The position numbers and the translations under genes were made by a program. Of a stretch of 64,000 bases of DNA, positions 52,101 to 59,343 are shown in pieces. The stretch's first letter is position 1; each line of letters begins with the position of its first letter. Source of the stretch: Amycolatopsis tucumanensis (GTDB lineage: Bacteria; Actinomycetota; Actinomycetes; Mycobacteriales; Pseudonocardiaceae). The notes beneath the pieces were generated by a model. It did no database searches. It was not told the DNA's origin and saw only the letters and a program-made list of their open reading frames with translations. The DNA is taken from positions 1 to 64,000 of the forward strand of contig NZ_JAKGSD010000013.1 of assembly GCF_021654135.1 (NCBI RefSeq), in the 5' to 3' direction.

Positions 52101-52948
52101 TCGAGCGTGCGCCACTTCCCGTCGGCGGCCAGCACCCGGTTCGCGACCGCCACGTGGGTGTGCAGGTGCGGGTCGCCTGCCCGCGACTCGCGATGGTCGA
52201 ACGCCGTCGCCACGAAGCCCGACGTCTCGATCTGCGCGGCTCCGCCCGCCCCCACCCGCGCGTACGCGGCCTCCTGCTCGGCGTAGGCCAGCGCCGCCTG
52301 CCACGCGTCCCGGTGCGCCCGCTCGACCTCTTCCCGGATCCGCCGCCCACCCAGCGCCCACAACAATGACACCGACTTCACCGGCGCGAACACGAGGTCG
52401 AAGCCCGACACCGGTTGCCGCGCCCGGCCCAGCTCGTCCTGCAGGAACTGGCGGATCTTTCGCTCGGTGGTGACCGGGTGGCCCAGCTTCTCCTCGAGCA
52501 GTCGCCGGCCGACCTCGAACTTGATCCGGTGCCGCTCGGCCAAGGTCGGACGCCGCTGATGCTCCTGCGTGAACCTCCCCACCGCGGCGCGGAGAGCTCC
52601 GGTCAGCGGGACGTCGTTCTTGTACTCCGGCATCCGGCGTCCCAACCGTGCTGCCTTGATCGCGCCATCGATCGACGCGCCTTCGGCGATCCGGTCGGCG
52701 ATGAACGCGTCAGCGTCCGGGCGCAGCCCTTCGCCGAACAACGCCAGCATCTGCTCCTCGGTGACCTCACCGGAGATGCCGAGATCGGCACAGCCACTGC
52801 CGACCCACACGCCGGGAGGGTCACCGGTGACCGCGTAGACGTCGCTCAGGGAACTGCCGCGCTCACGGTGCACGTCGCCGCTTGCGACGGTGCGGGTGAG
52901 GTACGTGTAGCCATCTCCTGCGTGCAGCACGCGAGGCGTCATCGTCAC
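49121..52948 (-). CDS. MobF-type conjugative relaxase-helicase (TrwC/TraI-like)
   Basis: A 1,275-residue enzyme that nicks and unwinds DNA for transfer. The relaxase domain (about residues 1-330) has the candidate catalytic Tyr in GDGYTYLTRTV and the three-histidine metal motif HLHTHVAVAN (about residue 260), with SVSLLWALGG and FVATAFDHRESRAGDPH before it. The helicase domain has Walker A VGIGPPGAGKS (about residue 590), Walker B MLLVDEAGMAG, QLTAVEAGGAL and the final motif ATVHRSQGLTVD. The last 250 residues form an acidic, helical tail. The start is GTG 52948 or ATG 52942; a GGAGGAGG lies about 20 bases away. Together with the VirB4 and VirD4 genes it defines the element as self-transmissible. 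Confidence 0.9.
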   Translation of the reverse strand: MTMTPRVLHAGDGYTYLTRTVASGDVHRERGSSLSDVYAVTGDPPGVWVGSGCADLGISGEVTEEQMLALFGEGLRPDADAFIADRIAEGASIDGAIKAARLGRRMPEYKNDVPLTGALRAAVGRFTQEHQRRPTLAERHRIKFEVGRRLLEEKLGHPVTTERKIRQFLQDELGRARQPVSGFDLVFAPVKSVSLLWALGGRRIREEVERAHRDAWQAALAYAEQEAAYARVGAGGAAQIETSGFVATAFDHRESRAGDPHLHTHVAVANRVLAADGKWRTLDGQQLFRVAVSASEMYNATLEQLLTERLGVQWAPRAMGRGRQPVREVAGMPREWIAGFSRRRAQVEAGYDRLVAEYVAAHGRTPPRSVQIRLAQQAQLGNDRPAKAKPEPLGEAVTRWRVAAEEMTPQLSVEERVSACAPGPAAVPQESLVDLAELGAAVIASVSDKRATWTIYHVRAEALRKLAKVPFESMRERRRALDTVVGYAMQRHSVQLDLFPHLTPALLQRSDGEPVFHRRGSTRYTSEEILACEDRLLAAAGIRRGPVVGDRVRRRVVREFERSRRISLNPGQQALVEHFVSSGTALAVGIGPPGAGKSTVMRVVRAAWETTGGRVIGLAPSAAAASVLHDELNAGDPHMPGRRPAARADTLHLLTTRYAEGLDVDVRLGDMLLVDEAGMAGTRTLDTVRRIAEERGAVLRLVGDHRQLTAVEAGGALRLLFHDAGGVELDEVRRFADPEEARAVLRFRVGDPAAIGFYETHERLVGGTRAAVLDQLYRDWQADVASGATSIMMSDSRDVARELSARAQADGRTRGEVAETGVRLVDETVAGVGDRVVTRANRRRFTVSGGRDFVKNGDLWTVRAVHDDRSLTVRHVRHGGEVTLPADYVAEYVELGYAATVHRSQGLTVDVARSFLSLSAVREAALVALSRGIHGNYAYLDVEEIQEVDEPEVLPGELFYRHRETELAAKGLARILRREGAERAATEELRDAQEAPFRLDNAIPRYEHALVVWRGENAAAEAEEWVREAMPDHAEDILADEAWPALQNVLHAARAGGADPTALLRETAEQRELKSAQSVAKVMHYRVCEAMPPVDLGPDHLPLLPGWVPAPPPLDDPRHDVEPDALELAEWLHERAGDIADRVSELGERVAEDRPRWAARLGEPPDDPADRATWIEVAGQVAAYRERWGFGDEVDTLVPRDDGGAQRHAHEWVTMYVDSHADIAATRIEDSERAGRVRAKLEALTTRLATIRRGASSVEQDLAPERDPRGAEPEP

Positions 52949-53122
52949 CAGGAAGCCACGCGAATCCTCCTCCCCCCAGGTCCTCGATGCTACGAATCGG
53001 GTCGTTCGCGCATGACATTTCGGCAGTTCGGACTGCCGCTGCCATGCAAAAGGTGCCTACGAGCTGCGGAAACGCGCTGCTGCAGGGTGGTGGTGGGGCC
53101 CGGGTACGCCCGGACGGTGCAG

Positions 53123-53160
53123 GTCGCGGGTCCCCGAGCCGTGGCTCGGGGACCCGCGAC
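53123..53160 (-). terminator. Perfect 18-base stem after the 53168 gene
   Basis: GTCGCGGGTCCCCGAGCC (53123-53140) and GGCTCGGGGACCCGCGAC (53143-53160) are perfect complements with a two-base turn, seven bases past the stop of the leftward gene. This is a very stable factor-independent-type stem without a T-run. Confidence 0.7.
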
Positions 53161-53167
53161 GGTGGTG

Positions 53168-54325
53168 TCAGGCTGCTCCGGCGGTGACGACCTCCGGGCG
53201 GGTCCGGGTGAATGCCGCGCGGGTTGCCTGTCGTGTCTGCGGCCTGCGGGCTGGACCGAATTGGGCGGCGGCCCATGCGGCGATGAACGGTCGGTGCTCG
53301 GGGTGTGCGCGCCAGTAGGCGCGGGTCCAGATGACGACGATTCCCCGGGGTTGGCGCCCGGCGAGTGCGGCGCAAGGGGCGATCACGTCGGCGGCGCGGC
53401 GGTTGGCGTGTGCGGGCATCTGGCGGCGGATGGTGTTGCGGGCGTGTGCGACGTCGGAGGGTGTGATGCCGGGACGGCCCTCGTCTCTGCATTCGGTGCA
53501 CAACCCGTCGTCGTGCTGGTCGCGGACGGCGTCGAGTTCCATCACGGTGCGTTCGAGCAGGCAGGCAACGCACGGCGTGCCGTTGAGGGGTGGTGCGGCG
53601 TGGGCCTCGTAGTCGATGGTGTAGCCGTCGGCCTGGTCGAGTTCACGGGGAATGCGTTCGTCGAGGGGGAACCACGTGTGTCCGCTGGCGATGTAGTCGG
53701 TCACTACGCGGGGTTCGACGCGGCGCGGGTCGGCCGGGCGGCGGAGGTGGGGGGCGGTGATGATCGCGACGGCGGCGGTGGCGCGCTGCATGTCGCGGGT
53801 CGGGGCGTCGCGGAGGTCGCGGGGTGTGTCGTCGCGGTAGGGGCGCGCGTGGTCGAAGTCGTACCGGGTCTGCGCGGTGTCGCCGTGGACATCGGCCGGT
53901 TCGGGGATCTCGGGGCGGATGCGGTCGAGCTTTCGCATCTCGGCTTGCCAGCTGTCGAGGGTGGCGAGTTGCCCGCGCTCCTGCTGGGCGGCCATGCGCG
54001 CGAACTGGTGCTCGACTCGGTCGGTGTAGGTGGGGGCGGGGAGGCGGGCGGGGTCGTAGTGCTCCTCCCCCGACTCGGCGACGCAGAAGGTGATCAGGTC
54101 GCGATGCTGGGGGCGGGCCTGCCACTGGACGGCCAGCATGGCCACGGCGTCGGCGTGGCGGTGTGTGGCAAGGGTTTCGGTGCAGGCGTGCAGCGCGGCA
54201 AGGTCGGCGACCTCGGCGGTGTCGAGCAACTCTGCGGCGAGGGCCTTGGCCTCGCGGAGGGTTCGCGGGGTGCCAATCGTGACAAGATTGGCGAGTTCCT
54301 GCAACAGGGACATGAAATCGGACAT
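53168..54325 (-). CDS. Hypothetical protein of the mobilisation region, zinc-finger-like
   Basis: A 385-residue soluble protein. The N-terminal half is helical (SLLQELANLVTIGTPRTLRE, ALHACTETLATHRHADAVAM). The middle contains RRVEPRVVTDYIASGHTWFP and the C-terminal half has a CVAC and CTEC pair about 30 residues apart, a likely zinc ribbon, followed by VIWTRAYWRAHPEHRPFIAA. No family recognised. ATG at 54323-54325 is chosen; GTG at 54334 or ATG at 54313 are possible. It lies between the relaxase and the hairpin array and may be an oriT-binding accessory protein, but this is inference. Confidence 0.65.
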   Translation of the reverse strand: MSDFMSLLQELANLVTIGTPRTLREAKALAAELLDTAEVADLAALHACTETLATHRHADAVAMLAVQWQARPQHRDLITFCVAESGEEHYDPARLPAPTYTDRVEHQFARMAAQQERGQLATLDSWQAEMRKLDRIRPEIPEPADVHGDTAQTRYDFDHARPYRDDTPRDLRDAPTRDMQRATAAVAIITAPHLRRPADPRRVEPRVVTDYIASGHTWFPLDERIPRELDQADGYTIDYEAHAAPPLNGTPCVACLLERTVMELDAVRDQHDDGLCTECRDEGRPGITPSDVAHARNTIRRQMPAHANRRAADVIAPCAALAGRQPRGIVVIWTRAYWRAHPEHRPFIAAWAAAQFGPARRPQTRQATRAAFTRTRPEVVTAGAA

Positions 54326-54334
54326 TAGGCGCAC

Positions 54335-55223
54335 CCGTTCTGCGGATTCGGTGAATCCTGAGCTTGGCGTTCTCGGGATTCTCTTTTCACCTCACATCTT
54401 ATCACAATTTGCCACACTTCTCACCTGGCATTCACCCATTTTCGCATGCATCTTATGCCGGTTTACCTGCATAAACGAAAAGCAGAGGCGCGCACCCGGT
54501 CAAGGCGAGAAGGCGTGATCAAGAGGTTTAATGGCCCTGCTCCGCACCCATACCCTCGTCCCCGCCCATCCTTGTGCCGCACTGGTCGGGTCAAGGGTTA
54601 GGCCCGGAAAGAATTTTTGGAGCTTGCGAGAAAAATTGTTTCCGGGGTGCCCTTGACGCGGCCTGTGCGGCATAAGACGCTGAAAGGCGAGGGGGGTCTG
54701 GTGAGCCGCGGCTGCGACCCCCTATCCAACTGGTCAGGGTCTCTTCACCGAAATCCGCGCATTGGCGGCTTCTGAACCGGGACATGCTTGGGGCTAGACT
54801 GCTCGGGCGCCCAGGGCCTTGCGGAGCCTGGCGTGGGCGCGCGCGTGGGTGCGGTCTTGGCGGGCCTTCGGGTAAGCCTTCGGGGCTTCCGTGCCCACGC
54901 GGTGGGTGCGTCCGGCTTGTCCGGGCGCACCCATTCTTCGTTGGGGACCTGGCCGGGCGCCGGGGAAGGTGCGCCCGGCCAGGCGTGAGCGGAGGCCGGT
55001 CGGGAGCCGGCATCCGCTCGGTTCGCGACCCCTTCCCCGTCCGCTGCTGTACGTGACGGAGGGGGTGCCGTCACGCCGGCGGGCAGTGGAGTGGGGTCGC
55101 GAGCTGGGGCCCTGGCCGGGTTCTGGTCAGGATGAGACCCCGGCCAGGGGTGAGCGGGCTGCGGCGCCGCTCGGTAGCGCCGCGCCTCGGCTCGGCCAGC
55201 TGGTCCTCGGACACCTCCCCCGC
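54335..55223. other. Noncoding region: AT-rich block and hairpin field
   Basis: No gene is supported. About 54380-54490 is clearly AT-richer than the rest of the window and probably carries the leftward promoter; TTATCACAA in it only loosely resembles a DnaA box. A second, smaller AT-rich block lies at 54605-54645. The hairpin array follows at 54843-55183. Its location beside relaxase and replication genes makes it the best candidate for oriT or a replication origin. Confidence 0.5.
54843..55183. repeat. Array of seven strong hairpins
   Basis: Consecutive inverted repeats: GCGTGGG/CCCACGC (54843-54900, with AAGCC-TTCG-GGGCTT inside); a 13-pair stem 54903-54933 with one G-T pair; perfect CCTGGCCGGGCGC/GCGCCCGGCCAGG (54948-54983); a 12-pair stem 54987-55019 with one mismatch; perfect TCGCGACCCC/GGGGTCGCGA (55023-55102), enclosing CGTGACGG/CCGTCACG (55052-55075); CCCTGGCCGGG/CCCGGCCAGGG (55110-55149); GCGGCGC/GCGCCGC (55161-55183). 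Such density is unusual even in GC-rich DNA. Confidence 0.75.
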
Positions 55224-55595
55224 TCAGACCAGAGTGCGAAAGGTCTGTGCGACGTGGCGCTCAACGGCCCGGCGTCGGGCGCGCAGGAACCGCGCGACGA
55301 CCATCCATCGGGGTTCCTTGCGCGGGCTGTCCGGCGGGCCGCCGAAGTCGTAGTGGAGATCGCCGGGGGCGTCGTCCATCGCGTGGTACTGCAGCCACCG
55401 CTCGGCGGCCTGGGGTGCGCCGGCGGTGTGCAGCAACTCGGCGAACGCGCTCGCCTCCCAGCACGTGAGCTGCGGCGCGATGCGGGACGCCGGTAGGTCG
55501 TGGTCGAAGACGTGGAGGAGTTCCTGGAGCGCGGCTCGCAGGTCCGGGTTGGGCACCACCCACACCGGGATCGGCTCCGGGGCTTGTCCGTTCAC
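55224..55595 (-). CDS. Hypothetical protein, end of the replication-side operon
   Basis: A 123-residue soluble helical protein: PDLRAALQELLHVFDHDLPA, then EASAFAELLHTAGAPQAAER and WMVVARFLRARRRAVERHVA. No family recognised. GTG (55593-55595) has GGAAGGAAA upstream. It is the last of a run of leftward small genes starting near 56.6 kb; the hairpin field follows its stop. Function unknown. Confidence 0.6.
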   Translation of the reverse strand: MNGQAPEPIPVWVVPNPDLRAALQELLHVFDHDLPASRIAPQLTCWEASAFAELLHTAGAPQAAERWLQYHAMDDAPGDLHYDFGGPPDSPRKEPRWMVVARFLRARRRAVERHVAQTFRTLV

Positions 55596-55613
55596 GAAGT
55601 TTCCTTCCGGGGG

Positions 55614-55973
55614 TCAGGATTCGGTGTCGACGTCGGTCTCGAGTGAGACCGTGACGTTTTCGGTCTCGAAGGCGACGCTGTCGTCGTCCGTCGCGGCGTG
55701 GAGCGCGGCGATCACCCGGTCGACGGCTTCGGCGCGGTCCGCGGCGCCGCGCACCTCGGCGATGCGCACGCGGATGGTGGCGTGGCCCTCATAGCGCATG
55801 CCGATCAACGGCAGTCCGAGGTCCCGGAGGGCCTCCTGGCTGCCAGGCAGGCACCAGACTCCGTCCTGGTACTGGCGCATGACCGCCTTGCGGACGTCCT
55901 CCCGAAACTGCGTGTGGGCCCGGCGCAGGGCCTCGATCTGCGCGCGGAGCTCGGTCGGGCCCTCGGAGTTCAT
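55614..55973 (-). CDS. Hypothetical protein, paralogue of the 56208 gene
   Basis: A 119-residue protein with an N-terminal coiled coil (LRAQIEALRRAHTQFREDVR) and a second part TIRVRIAEVRGAADRAEAVD, then VAFETENVTVSLETDVDTES. The order of parts, the middle block RQYQDGVWCLPGSQEALRDL-GL and the length follow the protein at 56208-56618 (KGFHDGQWTAEALNDTLTDL-GL), so they are divergent copies. The ATG region overlaps the stop of the next gene in ATGA. Function unknown. Confidence 0.6.
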   Translation of the reverse strand: MNSEGPTELRAQIEALRRAHTQFREDVRKAVMRQYQDGVWCLPGSQEALRDLGLPLIGMRYEGHATIRVRIAEVRGAADRAEAVDRVIAALHAATDDDSVAFETENVTVSLETDVDTES

Positions 55974-56206
55974 GCGTGGCTCCTCGTCTGCCGGAGCTGG
56001 GTGCGGAGGTAGTCGCGGAAGGTGGCCTGGGTGACGTTGGCGGGGCCGACCTGCTTGCCGTGTTCGAACAGGTGCAGGGCCAGAGCCCGGCGGCTGAAGT
56101 TCCTCGCACAGGCGCGGAGTTGCTCCGCCCGTGCAGGGTTGGCGGTGCGGGCGCGGTGGAGGCAGTCGGCGGCGCGGGCGCGCAGGCTCTCGGCGGTGGT
56201 CACCAT
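55970..56206 (-). CDS. Small hypothetical protein
   Basis: A 78-residue basic, helical protein: SLRARAADCLHRARTANPAR, then RRALALHLFEHGKQVGPANV and FRDYLRTQLRQTRSHA. It overlaps the following gene by four bases (ATGA) and follows the preceding stop by one base. The start lies at 56206. No family recognised; the charge would permit nucleic-acid binding. Confidence 0.55.
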   Translation of the reverse strand: MVTTAESLRARAADCLHRARTANPARAEQLRACARNFSRRALALHLFEHGKQVGPANVTQATFRDYLRTQLRQTRSHA

Positions 56207-56207
56207 G

Positions 56208-56618
56208 TCAGACCCACCTCACGGTGGCGTAGCCGATGTAGGGGTGGGTTTCCTGCTCGGTGACGGTGAGCGGGGTGCCGGGGAGGTGCTCGGCGATCGC
56301 CGTGGACAGGGCGGCCCGCATCGCGTCGGCCACGTCCTTGTCGCGCAGCCGGTGGACGAGCTGGTGGTCGTCGTGCTCGTCGCCGGTGCGGGCTTCGACT
56401 TGGAACCCGAAGTTGACGTCGAAGCGGGAGACGAGCTGCGGTTCGTGGGGCTGCAGGCCGAGGTCGGTGAGGGTGTCGTTGAGCGCTTCGGCGGTCCACT
56501 GTCCGTCGTGGAAGCCCTTGATCGCGCGGTCGCGGGCGAGCTGCCGGAAGGCCTCGTGTTCCTGCTGGAGCTGGGCGAGTTCGGCGCGCAGCTGCTCGGC
56601 GGTGGGTTGTGCGGTCAT
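56208..56618 (-). CDS. Hypothetical protein with N-terminal coiled coil
   Basis: A 136-residue protein beginning MTAQPTAEQLRAELAQLQQE, a clear coiled coil, followed by DGQWTAEALNDTLTDLGLQP, a strand region FDVNFGFQVEARTGDEHDDH and a C-terminal VTEQETHPYIGYATVRWV. It is a paralogue of the 55614 gene. ATG at 56616-56618 has GAAAGGAAA upstream; the longer frame is not supported. It is divergent from the coiled-coil gene at 56668. Confidence 0.6.
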   Translation of the reverse strand: MTAQPTAEQLRAELAQLQQEHEAFRQLARDRAIKGFHDGQWTAEALNDTLTDLGLQPHEPQLVSRFDVNFGFQVEARTGDEHDDHQLVHRLRDKDVADAMRAALSTAIAEHLPGTPLTVTEQETHPYIGYATVRWV

Positions 56619-56667
56619 TTGTTTCCTTTCTTGCCCGGTCGGGGTTTCTTTGTTGAGGTGCCTGCTC

Positions 56668-57066
56668 ATGGGCACTCGTTCATCACCGCGGAAGCGGGAA
56701 GCGATCCGGCGGCAGACGTTGCAGCGGAAGGTGGAGCTGGACGCCGAGCGCCGCCGCAGGGACGAGCTGGAGGTGGAGTTCGCGACCGATTTCCAGGTCG
56801 CGCTGGTGGATCGGGCGGCGGCCCGGGAGGCGGAGCGTGCGGCCGAGGTCGCGATGGGCGGCGCGGTGGACCGGCTGATCGGGCAGCTTCGCTTGTCCTA
56901 CGACCGGGTGGCGGAGTTGTGCCAGGCGGAGGTGAAGGAGCTGCAACGGCTTCGGCAATTGGCCGCGGAGACGGCTCGTCCGGTCGTCGGGCGGCCCGCG
57001 ACGCCTGCTTCCCCGGTTTCACCGAGGGTGGAGGGCGCCCCGGCCGGTGAGGGCCGGGGCGCCTGA
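56668..57066 (+). CDS. Coiled-coil hypothetical protein
   Basis: A 132-residue highly charged protein: MGTRSSPRKREAIRRQTLQR at the N-terminus (basic), then VELDAERRRRDELEVEFATD and VDRLIGQLRLSYDRVAELCQ, and a Pro/Gly-rich tail. It is the only rightward gene in this leftward block. ATG at 56668 follows TTGAGGTG. The basic N-terminus plus coiled coil would suit a small DNA-binding accessory protein; this is inference. Confidence 0.55.
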   Translation: MGTRSSPRKREAIRRQTLQRKVELDAERRRRDELEVEFATDFQVALVDRAAAREAERAAEVAMGGAVDRLIGQLRLSYDRVAELCQAEVKELQRLRQLAAETARPVVGRPATPASPVSPRVEGAPAGEGRGA

Positions 57067-57067
57067 G

Positions 57068-57343
57068 CTACGGGCGGGTGGCGTGCCGTCGCCTGCGTCG
57101 GAGGCGGCGCCGCCAGTCCCGCGGCGGTTTGCGGCCGGCGGTCATCCACCAGTCGAGCAGGCCGCCGAAGTACACGAGCTGCCACCAGGAGAGCTGGTCG
57201 TCCCAGGTGCAGTAGTCGCAGTCGGTGACCTCGCAGTCGGCGCTGGAATGGTGGTACACGCCGAGGTGGAAGCGGAACCGGTCCAGGACGTAGTCCGGGT
57301 CGACCGGCCCGTGCGGGGTGTCGTGGGCCTTCTTGCGCTTCAC
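57068..57343 (-). CDS. Small hypothetical protein
   Basis: A 91-residue protein: MKRKKAHDTPHGPVDPDYVL, then HHSSADCEVTDCDYCTWDDQ with three close cysteines (CEVTDCDYC) that could bind metal, WWQLVYFGGLLDWWMTAG (short hydrophobic part) and a very basic tail. GTG (57341-57343) overlaps the DprA-like stop (57340-57342) as GTGA, so translation is coupled. No family recognised. Confidence 0.6.
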   Translation of the reverse strand: MKRKKAHDTPHGPVDPDYVLDRFRFHLGVYHHSSADCEVTDCDYCTWDDQLSWWQLVYFGGLLDWWMTAGRKPPRDWRRRLRRRRRHATRP

Positions 57344-58263
57344 GGTTGGTGCTCCCGTGTCCGGGCCTGCCGCAGCACGTCGAGGACCTCGCCGCTGCTG
57401 GTGACGAGGGTGGCGCCGCCGTGCCGGATGAGTTCGTGGCAGACGGTCGACATCGCCGAGGTGACCGGGCCGGGCACGGCCATGACGGCCTTGCCCAGTC
57501 CCCCGGCGAGCAGTGCCGTGGTGCGGACGCCGCTGCGGGGTCCGGCCTCGACCACGACGACGGCGGCGGCGAGGGCGGCCAGGAGCCGGTTGCGGGTCAG
57601 GAAGCGGTGCCGCGCCGGCGGTGTGCCCGGCGGGTATTCGCTGATCACGAGTCCGCCGCGGTGGGCGACGCGGCCCAGCAGGGTGACGTTGCCTGCTGGG
57701 TAGCCGACGTCGACCCCGCAGGCCAGGACCGCGACGGTGGGGGTGCCCGCGGAGAGCGCGCCGCGGTGGGCGGCGGCGTCGACGCCGTAGGCGCCGCCGG
57801 AGATCACGGTGTGGCCGTGGTGTCCGAGGTCTTGGGCGAGTTCGCCCGCGACGTGTTCGCCGTAGGCGGTGGCGGCTCGGCTGCCGGTGATCGTGATCGC
57901 CGCGGCGGTGAGGTGATTGAGGTCGCCGCTGCCGCGTGCCCACAGCGCGATCGGTGGGGTGAGGTCGCTCTCGGCGGGGAAGGCGGCGGTCACATGGTGC
58001 AGCGCCGCTGCCGGCCATTCGTCGTCTTCGGGGGTGATCAGCCGTATCCCGGCTTCGGCGGCCGCGTCCAGGTCGACGTCGTCGAGCTGCGGCCGGGTGG
58101 TCGTTTCCTGCAGGACCTCCAGCGGGCAGTCCCGGTTGCGTATGGCTCCGGCGGCCGTGACGGGCCCGTGCTGGGCGACGAAGGCCCTGAGTGCGGGTGC
58201 GCCGGGTTCGGCGACGCGGGACAGGTAGGCGCGTGCGGTGCGCACGTCGTCCACGCTGGTCAT
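57340..58263 (-). CDS. dprA: DprA/SMF-like DNA-processing protein
   Basis: A 307-residue protein of the DprA family, which binds single-stranded DNA and loads RecA. The N-terminal helical part (RTARAYLSRVAEPGAPALRA) is followed by the Rossmann-type DprA core: AITITGSRAATAYGEHVAGE, VISGGAYGVDAAAHRGALSA, VAVLACGVDVGYPAGNVTLL and GLVISEYPPGTPPARHRFLT plus RNRLLAALAAAVVVVEAG. All classical blocks are present. The C-terminal winged helix of some DprA proteins is missing. On a conjugative element it may protect incoming single-stranded DNA. ATG at 58263. Confidence 0.85.
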   Translation of the reverse strand: MTSVDDVRTARAYLSRVAEPGAPALRAFVAQHGPVTAAGAIRNRDCPLEVLQETTTRPQLDDVDLDAAAEAGIRLITPEDDEWPAAALHHVTAAFPAESDLTPPIALWARGSGDLNHLTAAAITITGSRAATAYGEHVAGELAQDLGHHGHTVISGGAYGVDAAAHRGALSAGTPTVAVLACGVDVGYPAGNVTLLGRVAHRGGLVISEYPPGTPPARHRFLTRNRLLAALAAAVVVVEAGPRSGVRTTALLAGGLGKAVMAVPGPVTSAMSTVCHELIRHGGATLVTSSGEVLDVLRQARTREHQP

Positions 58264-58303
58264 GCTGCTCCTTCCGGGAAGAGGTGTGTGATGCCGGGCG
58301 TGG

Positions 58304-59326
58304 TCAGTGGGTGTGGCCGAAGGTGGCGCGGGTCGCGGAGACGGCGCGGTGGAGCATGTCCTTGATGCGGGTGAAGGCGACGCCTTGCTGGACCGCGCAC
58401 AGCAGGAGCGTGACCAGCCGTTCGCCGCGGCCGGCCGCGTCGGCGGCGACCAGGGCGAGGGCGCCGTGGCCGCGGTGGCAGGCGTGGGTCATCAGGACCG
58501 CGGCGAGCCGGTCCGACATGGGTTCCGGGGCGAGCTTCCACAGGGTGAGCCACAGCTCTTCGGCGGCGCGGGCGTGCTTGCCTGGGGTGATGAGCAGCGC
58601 GTCGCGCATCAGGACGCAGGCGAACGCGCCGATGAGGTCGGCGAGTTTCTCGTCGGTGTCGGGCAAGGCGCCGTGTGCGGCGTCGATCACGGCTTGGTCG
58701 AGCCGGGCCAGCCGCGCCTGGAGTGCAGGCAGGTCGTGCCGGTTTTCCTCGTCGGTCACGGCGGCGGCGACGGTGGCGATGAGCGGTGCGAGCCGGTCCC
58801 GGACTTCTTGGGGTGCGGGTGTGAAGAGCGCGGCCAGTTCGGACCGGCTTTCGTAGATGACGTCGCCGTTGAGGACTGTCTGGGCTGTTGCCGCTGAGTT
58901 GCGGGGGTCGGGCAGGGGGCCATGGCGGTTGGGGTCGTCGTAGCTGAACCAGCGGGCCCCGACCACGAAACCGGCCAGGTGCACGGCTTCGACCTGCCGG
59001 TAGCCGTGGCGGCGCAGCCCTTCCCGCAGAGGGGCGATCACCTCCTTCGCGGGTGGCTTCTTGTCCTCGCCGGTGCTGCCGGTGATGACGAGGACGACTT
59101 CGTCGGCCGTGATGTCCCGGGCGGCGGTGGTCGCGCCGTGCACGAAGTGGCCGGGGTCGGTGAGCACGTCTGCCAGGTCCGCTCGTGCGGTGAAGGGGAT
59201 GATGCTCTGGTCGCTGTCGTTTCCGGGGCGGACGAGCGGGGTGAAGAACACCGAGGCGTCGGGGTAGAACCCGAGCACGGCGGGCAACGAGGCGAGGAGG
59301 GTGTCCATTCCGGACGGTGAGATCAT
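58304..59326 (-). CDS. DUF4192-family protein
   Basis: A 340-residue protein. It opens MISPSGMDTLLASLPAVLGF then YPDASVFFTPLV, the signature of DUF4192 proteins, common on actinobacterial chromosomes and plasmids. Further blocks are EVVLVITGSTG, LNGDVIYESRSELAALFTPA and HALITPGKHARAAEELWLTL-type helices. ATG at 59324-59326 follows ACAGGAG. The function of the family is unknown to me; it is next to primase and DprA-like genes. Confidence 0.75.
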   Translation of the reverse strand: MISPSGMDTLLASLPAVLGFYPDASVFFTPLVRPGNDSDQSIIPFTARADLADVLTDPGHFVHGATTAARDITADEVVLVITGSTGEDKKPPAKEVIAPLREGLRRHGYRQVEAVHLAGFVVGARWFSYDDPNRHGPLPDPRNSAATAQTVLNGDVIYESRSELAALFTPAPQEVRDRLAPLIATVAAAVTDEENRHDLPALQARLARLDQAVIDAAHGALPDTDEKLADLIGAFACVLMRDALLITPGKHARAAEELWLTLWKLAPEPMSDRLAAVLMTHACHRGHGALALVAADAAGRGERLVTLLLCAVQQGVAFTRIKDMLHRAVSATRATFGHTH

Positions 59327-59343
59327 GGTGGTTCTCCTGTCGG

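Noticed and set aside
50234-52369. 711-codon plus-strand frame opposite the relaxase
   Set aside because: His/Arg/Pro-rich shadow of the MobF gene.
54400-54430. TTATCACAA as a DnaA box
   Set aside because: Only one loose match and no cluster of boxes; an origin cannot be claimed from it.
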